Below are positions 15,349 through 22,265 of a DNA stretch of 22,265 nucleotides, piece after piece. Below the pieces are notes generated by a model. That model did not search any database. It had not been told where the DNA came from and saw nothing but the letters and a program-made list of their open reading frames with translations. Both the position numbers and the translations under genes were made by a program. How positions within the stretch are numbered: position 1 is the first letter of the stretch; every line of letters starts with the position of its first letter. Origin of the DNA: Planctomycetaceae bacterium (GTDB lineage Bacteria; Planctomycetota; Planctomycetia; Planctomycetales; Planctomycetaceae). The stretch lies in NCBI GenBank assembly GCA_003445035.1, contig DLVV01000045.1:1347-23611 (forward strand). Direction: 5' to 3'.

Positions 15349-16677
15349 TCACCGGGCCGAGCCCTTGCCCCACAGCGGTTCCACCAGTTGGGCCTCCCAC
15401 GCGCTGGCCCGCTTCACCATCTCAGCCAACCTCTCGGGGTGGTCGTCCGCCAGGTTCTCGGTCTCCGACAGATCCCGGTCCAGGCGAAACAGCAGCGGTC
15501 GCCCACCCATGAAGTTGCGATTGTGGACCATCTTCCACGGCCCGTGACGCAACGCGATCGGACCTTTCGAACCCCCTCCGCGCCAGTGCAGGTCCCGCTC
15601 GGGCAGAGCGTCGACTTCACCGGTGAGCCGCGGAAGCAGGTTGGTGCCGTCCAGTTTCCACTCGGGCTTCGGCCGGGCACCGGCCACGGCCAGGAACGTG
15701 GGCAGGAAGTCGAGTGAACTGACCGGATCGCCGATGACCGATCCGGCCCGAATTCGACCGGGCCACCGCATCGCACATGGCACCCGGATCCCCCCCTCCC
15801 ACAACTGTCCCTTGCGGCCACGCAGCGGCTGGTTGTTGGCCCCGGTCTTCGTCTGGCCACCGTTGTCGTTGGTGAAAATGACCAGTGTCTTGTGGTCCAG
15901 CTTGTTGGCTCCGAGACACTCGAGAATCTTGCCCACGTTCTCGTCGAGTGAAACCACCAGCCCGGCGTAGCGCCGCCGCCGCCCGGCGGGGATCTCGGCA
16001 AGCATCTTCAGGTGTTCGGGCTTGGCCTGAAGAGGGCCGTGGGGAGCCGTGAACGACACGAACAGGAAAAAGGCCTCCTCGCGGTGTTCAGCGATGAACC
16101 GGCAGGCCGCGTCGCCCAGCCGATCGGTCACGTAGCCCTTCTCGGGCGTCGGACGCCCGTTCTCCTGCAATACCCGGTTCGCGGTTGGCTTGTTCGTGTA
16201 GGGAAAATAGCTGCGAGACCCCTGCAGGCAACCGTAGAACCAGTCGAAGCCCCGCTTGTTCGGATGGAAGGCGGCCGGATAACCCAGGTGCCACTTGCCA
16301 ACCAGCCCCGTGGCGTAGCCGGTCTTCTTTAGCCGCTTGGCCCCGAATGTCTCGCTCAACGGCAGCCCCGACTTCATGTAACCGGGCGGGATATTGTTGT
16401 CGTGCCCGAACCTCTGCTGGTACCGACCGGTCATCAACCCGGCGCGGGAAGGCGAACAGACCGCACCGGACATGTAGGCCGCTGAGAGCCTCACACCGTC
16501 ACGGGCGATCGAGTCGATATGGGGCGTCAGACGTTTCATGTCGGATCGAGCCTTCGGCTGGAAACCGAAATCCGCGTACCCGGCATCATCGGCGAACAAC
16601 ACGACGATGTTGGGACGCTCGTCGGCCATCAACCGACCACCCAGGACCAACACCACCAGTAACGTCAAACGGGTCAT
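15349..16677 (-). CDS. Secreted formylglycine-dependent sulfatase
   Basis: A 442-residue type I sulfatase, which removes sulfate esters from sulfated glycans or other compounds. The signature CSPSRAGLMTGR (Cys74 to Arg85) holds the cysteine that a maturase converts to formylglycine. Metal and active-site motifs are complete: NIVVLFADDAGYADFG (Asp30, Asp31), GLVGKWHLGYP, FTAPHGPLQAKPE and FTNDNGGQTKTGANNQPLRG. A signal peptide (LTLLVVLVLGGRLMA) predicts export. The ATG at 16677 is preferred over 16704 because GGGAG stands 7 nt before it and the signal peptide follows directly. It starts 37 bp after the LamG/propeller gene and is probably in the same transcript. No maturase gene is in the window. 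Confidence 0.95.
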   Translation of the reverse strand: MTRLTLLVVLVLGGRLMADERPNIVVLFADDAGYADFGFQPKARSDMKRLTPHIDSIARDGVRLSAAYMSGAVCSPSRAGLMTGRYQQRFGHDNNIPPGYMKSGLPLSETFGAKRLKKTGYATGLVGKWHLGYPAAFHPNKRGFDWFYGCLQGSRSYFPYTNKPTANRVLQENGRPTPEKGYVTDRLGDAACRFIAEHREEAFFLFVSFTAPHGPLQAKPEHLKMLAEIPAGRRRRYAGLVVSLDENVGKILECLGANKLDHKTLVIFTNDNGGQTKTGANNQPLRGRKGQLWEGGIRVPCAMRWPGRIRAGSVIGDPVSSLDFLPTFLAVAGARPKPEWKLDGTNLLPRLTGEVDALPERDLHWRGGGSKGPIALRHGPWKMVHNRNFMGGRPLLFRLDRDLSETENLADDHPERLAEMVKRASAWEAQLVEPLWGKGSAR

Positions 16678-16684
16678 CACACAG

Positions 16685-16689
16685 CTCCC
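16685..16689 (-). promoter_or_regulatory. Shine-Dalgarno site fixing the sulfatase start
   Basis: GGGAG on the minus strand lies 7 nt before ATG 16677-16675; the alternative upstream ATG at 16704 would place this site inside the coding region. Confidence 0.6.
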
Positions 16690-16714
16690 GAAAACCAGGT
16701 TCACGCCGAAGCGA

Positions 16715-18373
16715 CTACTTCCTGCTGATCTGTTTCACATCGGCATCGCTCAACGCGCGCCGATAAAACCGCACGTCACTCATGCTGCCGTTGAAATAGT
16801 CATGCTGGCCTCGGCCCACGGCCAGGGGAATCCGGTTGCCGAGATCGAACTGCGAGGCCTTGAACCTCGGCGACTCGGCCACCTTCTTCCCGTCGATGTA
16901 AAGCTTCAATTGATCAGCTCCCCTGACAGCTGCCAGGTGAACCCAGCCGGAGGGCAACTCGACGTCCGACGTCACGCTCTTGCCCGCCTCGATCGACTTC
17001 ACCCGCCCCGAGGGCAGCACACCGGCAAACAGGCGTCCGCGGTAAACGGCCATCGACCAGGCTCGCCGGTACCGCACGTTCGGGGTGGTGTCGATCCGTC
17101 CCAGGGACGTCCATTTCTTCCCCCCGTCGAACCGGAACACCTCGCCCAGGGGCAACGTACCCGAGTACATCATCCCGTTATAGACGGCCAACGGCATCGA
17201 CTCCTTCTCCATCCCCAGCCGACCGACGAACTCCCATTTCGTCTTCTCGCCCGACTCGTCCATGCGAAACACGCTGCCGGTGGGCCACGAACTGACATGC
17301 AGATCACCGCGGTAGACGGCAAATCCGTAGGTCTGGGTGTTCTTGCCGACGATGCCCAGGTGCTCCCAGCCATCCCCGTCGTAGCGGTAAACGCCCGCCT
17401 CGTCGAAACCCGTTGCGTAGATCGCCCCGTTGTAGACGGCCAGGCTCTCGACCCGCTTGCCCTCGAACGTCCCGCAATTGGTCCACTTGGTGCCGCCGTC
17501 GTAGCGGAACAGGCCTGGCGAATACAACGCCGAGAAATAGAGCCGGTTCCTGTAGACCACCGAACCGTAAAGCGACTCGGCTTCTCCCAGTTTCCCCAGG
17601 TGTTTCCAGGTCTTGCCGCCCATGTATTTGTAGACCCGACCTCCCTTGGTGAGGTTCGGCGATTCGGGCAGGGACGATCCGGCGAGGCGATACTTGGTGG
17701 TCCCGGCGTAGATCTCGCCCCCGAAACTGCACAGCGTCGACACGGCGTTGCTGCGGTCGGGAGTGCCCAGGTCCTTCCAGCCCGACTTGCCGTCGAACTC
17801 GTAGACGTGTCCGGCATCCTTGATCCCCGGCTCGCAGGTGCCGGCGTAGAGCCGACCGCGATGGACCAGCAGGCTGAAGACGTACATGTTGTTGCCCGGC
17901 CGACCGTGGTCGGTCCACGATGTCTCGACCCGACCGTTGTCGATGCCGAAGTGGACATGCCGGTAGTTGGCCGACGTGTTGGTCACGCCGACGTTGTTCT
18001 TGATCGAGAGTTGGAACCCGGTGCGACGCGCCGGGTCGAACTTGCTGACCACGTCACCGAGCACGTCGTCGAGTGACCTGGCGGTGTGGACCCAGGCGGA
18101 AATCGAAAAGGGCCCGGTGCCGGGATCCAGTCGCCTGTCGTTGGCCGCTTCGAGCACGCTGGTGCGACCGTCAAACGTCGCCGTGGGACGGTCGTTTCTC
18201 TTCACCCCCGCCTCACCGAAACGAACGCCGCGACCGGCCAGGTGCAGTCCGTTGCCCGACGAATCGCGCGAGTCGCGTTCGAGACTCCAGGAGGCCACGG
18301 GCGGCTGGGCTGGCGATGAAGCCACCAGAAACGAAACGGTCAACAACAGGGCAGCCAATCGAACACCGGGCAT
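16715..18373 (-). CDS. Secreted LamG (concanavalin-like) protein with an inserted seven-repeat beta-propeller
   Basis: A 552-residue exported protein (signal peptide about 4-23, VRLAALLLTVSFLVASSPAQ). Residues about 26-158 look like the first half of a LamG/concanavalin sandwich (VASWSLERDSRDSSGNGLHL, ATFDGRTSVLEAAN, FSISAWVHT). Residues about 470-548 look like the second half (GWVHLAAVRGADQLKLYIDG, FNGSMSDVRFYRRALSDADV). Between them, about 165-465, lie seven repeats of the form (L/A)VYxGxLYAG...GxVYRYDGGxxWxxLG, a kelch-like or related beta-propeller. Its role is probably carbohydrate or cell-surface binding; no catalytic motif is seen. The ATG at 18373 is chosen because the signal peptide follows directly. 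It lies upstream of the sulfatase, with a 37-bp gap, and 96 bp after the HAD gene. Confidence 0.85.
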   Translation of the reverse strand: MPGVRLAALLLTVSFLVASSPAQPPVASWSLERDSRDSSGNGLHLAGRGVRFGEAGVKRNDRPTATFDGRTSVLEAANDRRLDPGTGPFSISAWVHTARSLDDVLGDVVSKFDPARRTGFQLSIKNNVGVTNTSANYRHVHFGIDNGRVETSWTDHGRPGNNMYVFSLLVHRGRLYAGTCEPGIKDAGHVYEFDGKSGWKDLGTPDRSNAVSTLCSFGGEIYAGTTKYRLAGSSLPESPNLTKGGRVYKYMGGKTWKHLGKLGEAESLYGSVVYRNRLYFSALYSPGLFRYDGGTKWTNCGTFEGKRVESLAVYNGAIYATGFDEAGVYRYDGDGWEHLGIVGKNTQTYGFAVYRGDLHVSSWPTGSVFRMDESGEKTKWEFVGRLGMEKESMPLAVYNGMMYSGTLPLGEVFRFDGGKKWTSLGRIDTTPNVRYRRAWSMAVYRGRLFAGVLPSGRVKSIEAGKSVTSDVELPSGWVHLAAVRGADQLKLYIDGKKVAESPRFKASQFDLGNRIPLAVGRGQHDYFNGSMSDVRFYRRALSDADVKQISRK

Positions 18374-18410
18374 GATGAGACGTTTCTCCGAATCCGCTTT
18401 CCAGTTTTTC

Positions 18411-18430
18411 AGTCGCCTGCTCAGGCGACT
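18411..18430. other. 8-bp perfect hairpin upstream of the LamG/propeller gene
   Basis: AGTCGCCT (18411-18418), loop GCTC, AGGCGACT (18423-18430) lies in the 96-bp gap between the HAD and LamG genes. On the minus strand it is followed by an A-rich, not T-rich, stretch, so a simple terminator for the HAD gene is unlikely; it may be a leader hairpin or processing site. Confidence 0.4.
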
Positions 18431-18469
18431 CTCCAAGTTACACCGCCGACAGCGATTTGGCTCCCGCGG

Positions 18470-19183
18470 TCACGTTCCCAACTGATCCGCCAGGTCGTGG
18501 AAATCCCGCGCCACGATGTCAAACTGCCCCTCCTCCGGCTTCTCGGCTTCACCGCCTGGCCCCCATTCGTCCGGCCGCGGGATGAATGCCGTGCGGAACC
18601 CCACCGCCCTGGCCCCTTCGAGATCGTGGATGTGAGCGGCCGTCATCAGCACCTGGCCGGGTTCGAGATCCAGGTACCTGGCCGCCGTGAGATAGACCTC
18701 GGGATCCGGCTTGTAGTGTTGGGCCAACTCGGCCGAAAGCACGCAGTCCCACGGGAAACCCGCGTGCTTGGCCATGCGGGTCAACAACGAGATGTTGCCG
18801 TTGGAGAGTGCGGCGACGATGTAGCGGGTCTTCAGGCGGTTCATCCCGCCGATCACATCCGGCCACGGCTGCAGGCGATGCCAGGCCAGGTTGAACTCGG
18901 TCCGCCCGGCCTCATCAAGATCGTCCAGCCCGTAATCGGCCAGCAGTTCATCCAGAATCATGCGGTGCAGGGGATCGATGGCCGTCCAGGGCAGTTCACC
19001 GGTCCGCACGCGATGCATCGCCGGCTCGTAACCGCCTCGCCAGCGGTCGGCGAACTCGCCCCAGTCCACCTCGGGCCAGTCCCGCGATTCGGCAAGCCGC
19101 CGGCCCTCGTCGATGATCGTCGAACGAAAATCAGTGACCGTTCCGAACACGTCCACCGTCAACGCCTGGACTTCAACAGTCAT
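18470..19183 (-). CDS. HAD-superfamily hydrolase, L-2-haloacid dehalogenase type
   Basis: A 237-residue cytoplasmic protein. HAD motifs are in order: TVDVFGTVTDFR (nucleophile Asp at about residue 11), AALSNGN (motif II Ser), AQHYKPDPEVYLTAARYL (motif III Lys) and VLMTAAHIHDLEGARAVGF (motif IV, with AHIHD as in type II haloacid dehalogenases). The nucleophile is followed by VFGT, as in haloacid dehalogenases, rather than the DGT of many HAD phosphatases. Its substrate may be a 2-haloacid, but related enzymes act on other compounds. An adjacent GTG at 19186 could also be the start; ATG is given. Divergent from the redoxin fusion gene across 154 bp. Confidence 0.92.
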   Translation of the reverse strand: MTVEVQALTVDVFGTVTDFRSTIIDEGRRLAESRDWPEVDWGEFADRWRGGYEPAMHRVRTGELPWTAIDPLHRMILDELLADYGLDDLDEAGRTEFNLAWHRLQPWPDVIGGMNRLKTRYIVAALSNGNISLLTRMAKHAGFPWDCVLSAELAQHYKPDPEVYLTAARYLDLEPGQVLMTAAHIHDLEGARAVGFRTAFIPRPDEWGPGGEAEKPEEGQFDIVARDFHDLADQLGT

Positions 19184-19337
19184 CACAACAGGCCCCGTCC
19201 AACGCGCAACCGGAAAACGAAACGCCTACGATAGCGACCCGAAACCTCGTCCGCGAATCGGGGTTTATTCGATTGGCTCGAACCATCAGACTTGAGTCCG
19301 CAACAGCCAAACCGCCTCGTCTTCCACACGGATCATC

Positions 19338-21131
19338 ATGACCACCCGACACCCCACCTGGCCGGCTTTGCTGATCGCCCTGCTGGCCCTCGCCCCGGTG
19401 ATCGCCTCGCTGAGTCTTGCCGAAGACACCCCGTCGAAGAAGACCGACGAGAAAGCCGGCAAGACGTCGAATCGGATCGGACAGACGGTGTCCAACTTCA
19501 TCCTGCCCGACCACACGGGCAAGCAGATGGCCCTGGCCGACCTGAAGGACGCCAGGTTCGTGGTCGCGGTCTTCATGGGCACCCGTTGCCCGATCGGCAA
19601 CGCCTACGTCCCGACCCTGCTGGACCTGCAGAAGGCCTACGCCGGAAAAGGTGTCCGGTTCATCGGCATCAATCCCAATCTCTCTGACAGCACCGAAGAC
19701 ATCGGCACGCACGTCGAGAAGTTCAAGGTGACATTCCCGGTGCTCGTCGACAGCGAGCAACGGGCAGCAGACCTGTTCGGCGCCCAGCGGACTCCCGAGG
19801 TGTTCGTGCTCGATGCGAGGCGGACGATCCGCTACCGGGGCCGCATCGACGACCGTTTCGGGTATCTCTACAAGCGCGAGAAGTCTCGGAAGCGGGAACT
19901 CCAGGAAGCTCTCGACCAGCTCCTGGACGGCAAGCCGGTCGCGGTGGCCAGCACCGAAGCGGTCGGATGCCTGATCACTCGCAAAGAGCGGTTGAAGGAG
20001 CAGGGCACGATCACCTACGCACGGCACGTCAGCCGGATCCTGCAGCAGAAGTGTGCCGAGTGCCATCACGAGAACACCGCGGCACCGTTTTCGCTGGTCA
20101 GCTACGACGAGGCGAAGAACTGGTCGAGCACGATCAAGGAGGCGGTGGTGCAGAGGCGGATGCCGCCGTGGCACGCCGATCCGCGGTACGGTCACTTCAG
20201 CAACAACATGAGATTGACGCAGAAGGAAATCGACACGCTGGTGGCCTGGATCGACAACGGCACGCCGATGGGCGAGACGTGTGACCTGCCGCCGAAGAAG
20301 GAATACGGCGACGGCTGGGTGATCGGAAAACCCGACGCGGTCTTCAAGATGCCCCGCAAGTACACGGTCAAGGCCCGCGGCACGGTGAGGTATCAGTACT
20401 TCGTCACCAAGACGGATTTCCAGGAGGACGTGTGGGTCCAGGCCGCCGAAGCACGGCCGGGGAACCGCTCGGTGGTTCACCACATCATCGTCTATTACCG
20501 GCCAGCCGGTTCCAACAAGACCCGCGGACTGAAGTCGATCGTGGGAACGGCTCCGGGTGAGGATCCCGAGATCTGGCCGTTGGGGACCGGCAAGAAGATC
20601 CCCGCCGGATCCGAACTGGTCTGGCAGGTTCACTACACGCCGACCGGGAAGGTCGAGATCGACCGGTCGGAGGTGGGACTGATCTTCTGCAAGAAACCGC
20701 CCAGGCGACCGGTCCGGGGAAAGGCGGCGATCAACGCCCGGTTCCGCATCCCACCGGGAGCATCGAATCATCGAGTGGTCTCGAGCGCCACGTTCTCACG
20801 TGATGCGGAATTGATCTCGCTGATGCCCCACATGCACCTTCGCGGCAAGGACTTCCTCTACCGGGCCCTCTATCCGGACGGGAAAAAGGAGATCCTGCTC
20901 AGCGTTCCGGGTTACGACTTCAACTGGCAACACCGCTACCGGTTCACCAAGCCGTTTCGGGTGCCGGCGGGGACAAAGGTCGAGTGCATCGCCCACTTCG
21001 ACAATTCGACCGACAACCCGGCCAACCCGGATCCGAAAAAGACCGTCCGCTGGGGTGCCCAGACGTGGGAAGAGATGATGATCGGGTTCATCAACTACGT
21101 CGACGCCCCCCGCCGTTCGCGGCGACGGTGA
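19338..21131 (+). CDS. Redoxin-cytochrome c-copper type II monooxygenase-like fusion protein
   Basis: A 597-residue exported protein with three modules. Signal peptide: about 8-28 (PALLIALLALAPVIASLSLA). Thioredoxin-like redoxin domain: about 45-195, with a single active-site cysteine in GTRCPIGNAYVP (Cys84, no CxxC partner). c-type haem segment: about 225-310, CAECHH (Cys239, Cys242, His243), with RRMPPWHADP offering Met275 as axial ligand. Last, about 325-590, a region resembling the copper type II ascorbate-dependent (PHM-like) monooxygenase fold: VVHHIIVYYR (His381, His382), WQVHYTPTG (His432), LMPHMHLRGKDF (His498, His500) and a Met near WEEMMIGF (580/581), the order expected for the CuH and CuM sites. 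Substrate unknown; probably a periplasmic redox enzyme. Confidence 0.9.
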   Translation: MTTRHPTWPALLIALLALAPVIASLSLAEDTPSKKTDEKAGKTSNRIGQTVSNFILPDHTGKQMALADLKDARFVVAVFMGTRCPIGNAYVPTLLDLQKAYAGKGVRFIGINPNLSDSTEDIGTHVEKFKVTFPVLVDSEQRAADLFGAQRTPEVFVLDARRTIRYRGRIDDRFGYLYKREKSRKRELQEALDQLLDGKPVAVASTEAVGCLITRKERLKEQGTITYARHVSRILQQKCAECHHENTAAPFSLVSYDEAKNWSSTIKEAVVQRRMPPWHADPRYGHFSNNMRLTQKEIDTLVAWIDNGTPMGETCDLPPKKEYGDGWVIGKPDAVFKMPRKYTVKARGTVRYQYFVTKTDFQEDVWVQAAEARPGNRSVVHHIIVYYRPAGSNKTRGLKSIVGTAPGEDPEIWPLGTGKKIPAGSELVWQVHYTPTGKVEIDRSEVGLIFCKKPPRRPVRGKAAINARFRIPPGASNHRVVSSATFSRDAELISLMPHMHLRGKDFLYRALYPDGKKEILLSVPGYDFNWQHRYRFTKPFRVPAGTKVECIAHFDNSTDNPANPDPKKTVRWGAQTWEEMMIGFINYVDAPRRSRRR

Positions 21132-21155
21132 CACCACGAGGCGGCGCCGTTCGGA

Positions 21156-22106
21156 TCAGCGGATCACGCTGCCGGCGACGTCGAGCAACTGCGAGTTGGG
21201 CACCGAGTTGCCGAAATCGGCAAAGCGGTCCAGCGTCCAGACGACCTTCTTCGTCTTCGGATCGATCTCGATCACCAGCGGATTCTTTGGCCCGGCGTGG
21301 CAGTTGCCGATCACGTAGTGACCGTTGGGCAACACCTCGAGAGTCGTGACCCACGCCAGGGTGATGCCAGGCAGGTCCTTCTGCTGGAGCTTCCAGACAA
21401 TCTTCTTGCCCGGTGTCACTTCCAGCACGCTGTGTCCGTTTCCCGTGGCGATCAGCGTGTTGCCGTTCTTCAGCCGCACGGCCCCAAAGCACTGGTTCCC
21501 CCACGCCTCGGGTCCGTGTCCGCCGCGACGCGGCTTGCCGAACAGCGGCACGTCGTATTCCCAGGCCACCTTGCCCGACTTGCCGTCGTACTCGCGAACC
21601 GCCCCGTCGCCCTCGTGACAGACCAGGTAGTTCCCATTGGCGATCTTGCGCACCAGGCGAGTGTCACGGTGAGGGTGAGGCTTGTGGACGTGCAGCTTGA
21701 CGGAGTGCAGGATCTTGCCATCGCGGTTGATCTCGATGATCCTCCGTGCCCCCGACTCGGCGATCATGATTCGGCCGTTGGCCAACGGCTGAAAGGCGTG
21801 CACCTCGATCCGCTTGCCCTTGTTGCCGTTGGCGGTGCCCGAGTCGTAGGACCAGACAACTTTTTTCGTCTTCGGGTCGATTTCGACGACCTTGCGGCTG
21901 CCCTGCTGGACCATGACGTGTCCGTTGGCCAGCACATGGATGTCGTGGATGCCACCCCACTTCATCTGCCACGTGATCTCGCCGTCCTTCTCGACGATGG
22001 CCAGCTTGCCGTTGCCCTGTAGCGCAACACGGTGGGCCGCGTCGGCCGAACCGGCCAGCAATCCAAACAACGTGACGGCGACCAGGACGCGTGCGAGAAG
22101 TCTCAT
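21156..22106 (-). CDS. Secreted PQQ/WD40-type beta-propeller protein
   Basis: A 316-residue exported protein (signal peptide about 1-23, VLVAVTLFGLLAGSADAA). It consists of repeated beta-propeller blades with the pattern LANGHVMVxxGxxKVVEIDPKTKKVVW. The segment EIDPKTKKVVW occurs twice almost unchanged (near residues 75 and 285), suggesting a propeller closed by related first and last blades. A His-rich loop, HVHKPHPHRDTR, near 139-150 may bind metal. Such propellers are often classed as PQQ-like or arylsulfotransferase-like, but no catalytic His/Arg pair can be assigned. The ATG has GGAG 6 nt upstream. It converges on the redoxin fusion with a 24-bp gap and no terminator. Confidence 0.88.
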   Translation of the reverse strand: MRLLARVLVAVTLFGLLAGSADAAHRVALQGNGKLAIVEKDGEITWQMKWGGIHDIHVLANGHVMVQQGSRKVVEIDPKTKKVVWSYDSGTANGNKGKRIEVHAFQPLANGRIMIAESGARRIIEINRDGKILHSVKLHVHKPHPHRDTRLVRKIANGNYLVCHEGDGAVREYDGKSGKVAWEYDVPLFGKPRRGGHGPEAWGNQCFGAVRLKNGNTLIATGNGHSVLEVTPGKKIVWKLQQKDLPGITLAWVTTLEVLPNGHYVIGNCHAGPKNPLVIEIDPKTKKVVWTLDRFADFGNSVPNSQLLDVAGSVIR

Positions 22107-22163
22107 CGGATGCTCCGACCGGGTGATGAACAGGCCGTTGATTGTAGCTGATCCGGTTCCGGA

Positions 22164-22265
22164 TTAGCTCCCGCCGTCATCAAACACCATCTCCCGTTCC
22201 GGCCACCGCAAGGCTGCCAGCCGGGTGGTCACAAACGGCCCGTCGTTTCCGACCTCAGTTCGCTC
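22164..22265 (-). CDS. C-terminal end of an unidentified protein (cut by window edge)
   Basis: The last 33 codons and a TAA stop are visible on the minus strand, reading about RLAALRWPEREMVFDDGGS at the end. Codons end mostly in G or C, like the neighbouring genes, and the frame is open to the window edge, which supports coding. The segment is too short to identify. It ends 57 bp before the propeller gene on the same strand. Confidence 0.45.
   Translation of the reverse strand, partial: ERTEVGNDGPFVTTRLAALRWPEREMVFDDGGS

Noticed and set aside
16538..18076. 512-residue plus-strand open frame opposite the sulfatase and LamG/propeller genes
   Set aside because: No motifs or signal peptide, and the minus-strand genes are well supported.
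19230..19275. Imperfect AAACC...GGTTT inverted repeat before the redoxin fusion gene
   Set aside because: Stem is short and bulged with a long loop, and it is not followed by a T-tract.
19173..20771. 532-residue minus-strand open frame opposite the redoxin fusion
   Set aside because: Low-complexity Asp/Arg/Val-rich translation; the plus-strand protein has complete haem and copper motifs.
21230..21890. Similar DNA stretches near 21241 and 21860
   Set aside because: They encode the repeated EIDPKTKKVVW blades of the propeller protein and are not a separate repeat element.
1..22265. Mobile elements, CRISPR arrays, tRNA or rRNA genes
   Set aside because: No transposase or integrase motifs, regularly spaced repeats, or tRNA-like or rRNA-like segments were seen; base composition is even across the window.

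Overview
The window is a GC-rich, gene-dense bacterial chromosome segment that reads like a planctomycete of the Pirellulales/Planctomycetales type. No rRNA or other phylogenetic marker is present, so this is inferred from gene content: a secreted formylglycine sulfatase, BNR/Asp-box and other beta-propeller secretory proteins, a LamG protein, a redoxin-cytochrome c-copper monooxygenase fusion, a Tat-type metallophosphoesterase, GHL10-like glycosidase and SGLT-type symporter genes, and many signal peptides. I found no tRNA, rRNA, CRISPR array, insertion sequence, phage gene or attachment site.

Layout. Positions 1-2370 (minus strand) hold a tightly overlapping operon: a class V aminotransferase-like enzyme, a glycerophosphodiester phosphodiesterase-like protein and a DUF362-like protein cut by the window edge. 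Positions 2418-5206 (plus) hold a translationally coupled pair, a secreted CXXCH protein and a Tat-type metallophosphoesterase. Positions 5219-7605 (minus) hold a secreted protein with two zincin domains followed by a conserved-looking protein of unknown function. A membrane-anchored SGNH hydrolase with a TPR-like insert (7768-9282, plus) runs tail to tail into, and overlaps, a minus-strand carbohydrate cluster (9236-13819): GHL10-like TIM-barrel protein, SGLT-type sodium symporter and Asp-box sialidase-like protein. After a 461-bp non-coding region come a type II (eukaryote-like) glutamine synthetase and its intrinsic terminator (14281-15333, plus). Then, on the minus strand, come a HAD hydrolase (18470-19183), a LamG protein with a seven-repeat propeller inserted in it, and a sulfatase (15349-18373). 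The right end has the redoxin/cytochrome/copper-monooxygenase fusion (plus), a secreted propeller protein (minus) and the last 33 codons of another minus-strand gene.

How it fits together. Most products are predicted to be exported. The sulfatase, sialidase-like, GHL10-like, LamG/propeller and symporter genes suggest periplasmic or surface breakdown of sulfated or complex glycans followed by sodium-driven sugar uptake. The glutamine synthetase is the main housekeeping function.

The region I consider most likely to hold something undescribed is the leader of the glutamine synthetase. It has a near-consensus sigma-54 -24/-12 element followed by about 200 nt containing at least six consecutive hairpins, and four copies of the octamer GGATCGGC lie in and just upstream of it. 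The most unusual proteins are the LamG domain split by a propeller, the double zincin and the redoxin-cytochrome-monooxygenase fusion. All family assignments rest on motifs read by eye; no database search was run.
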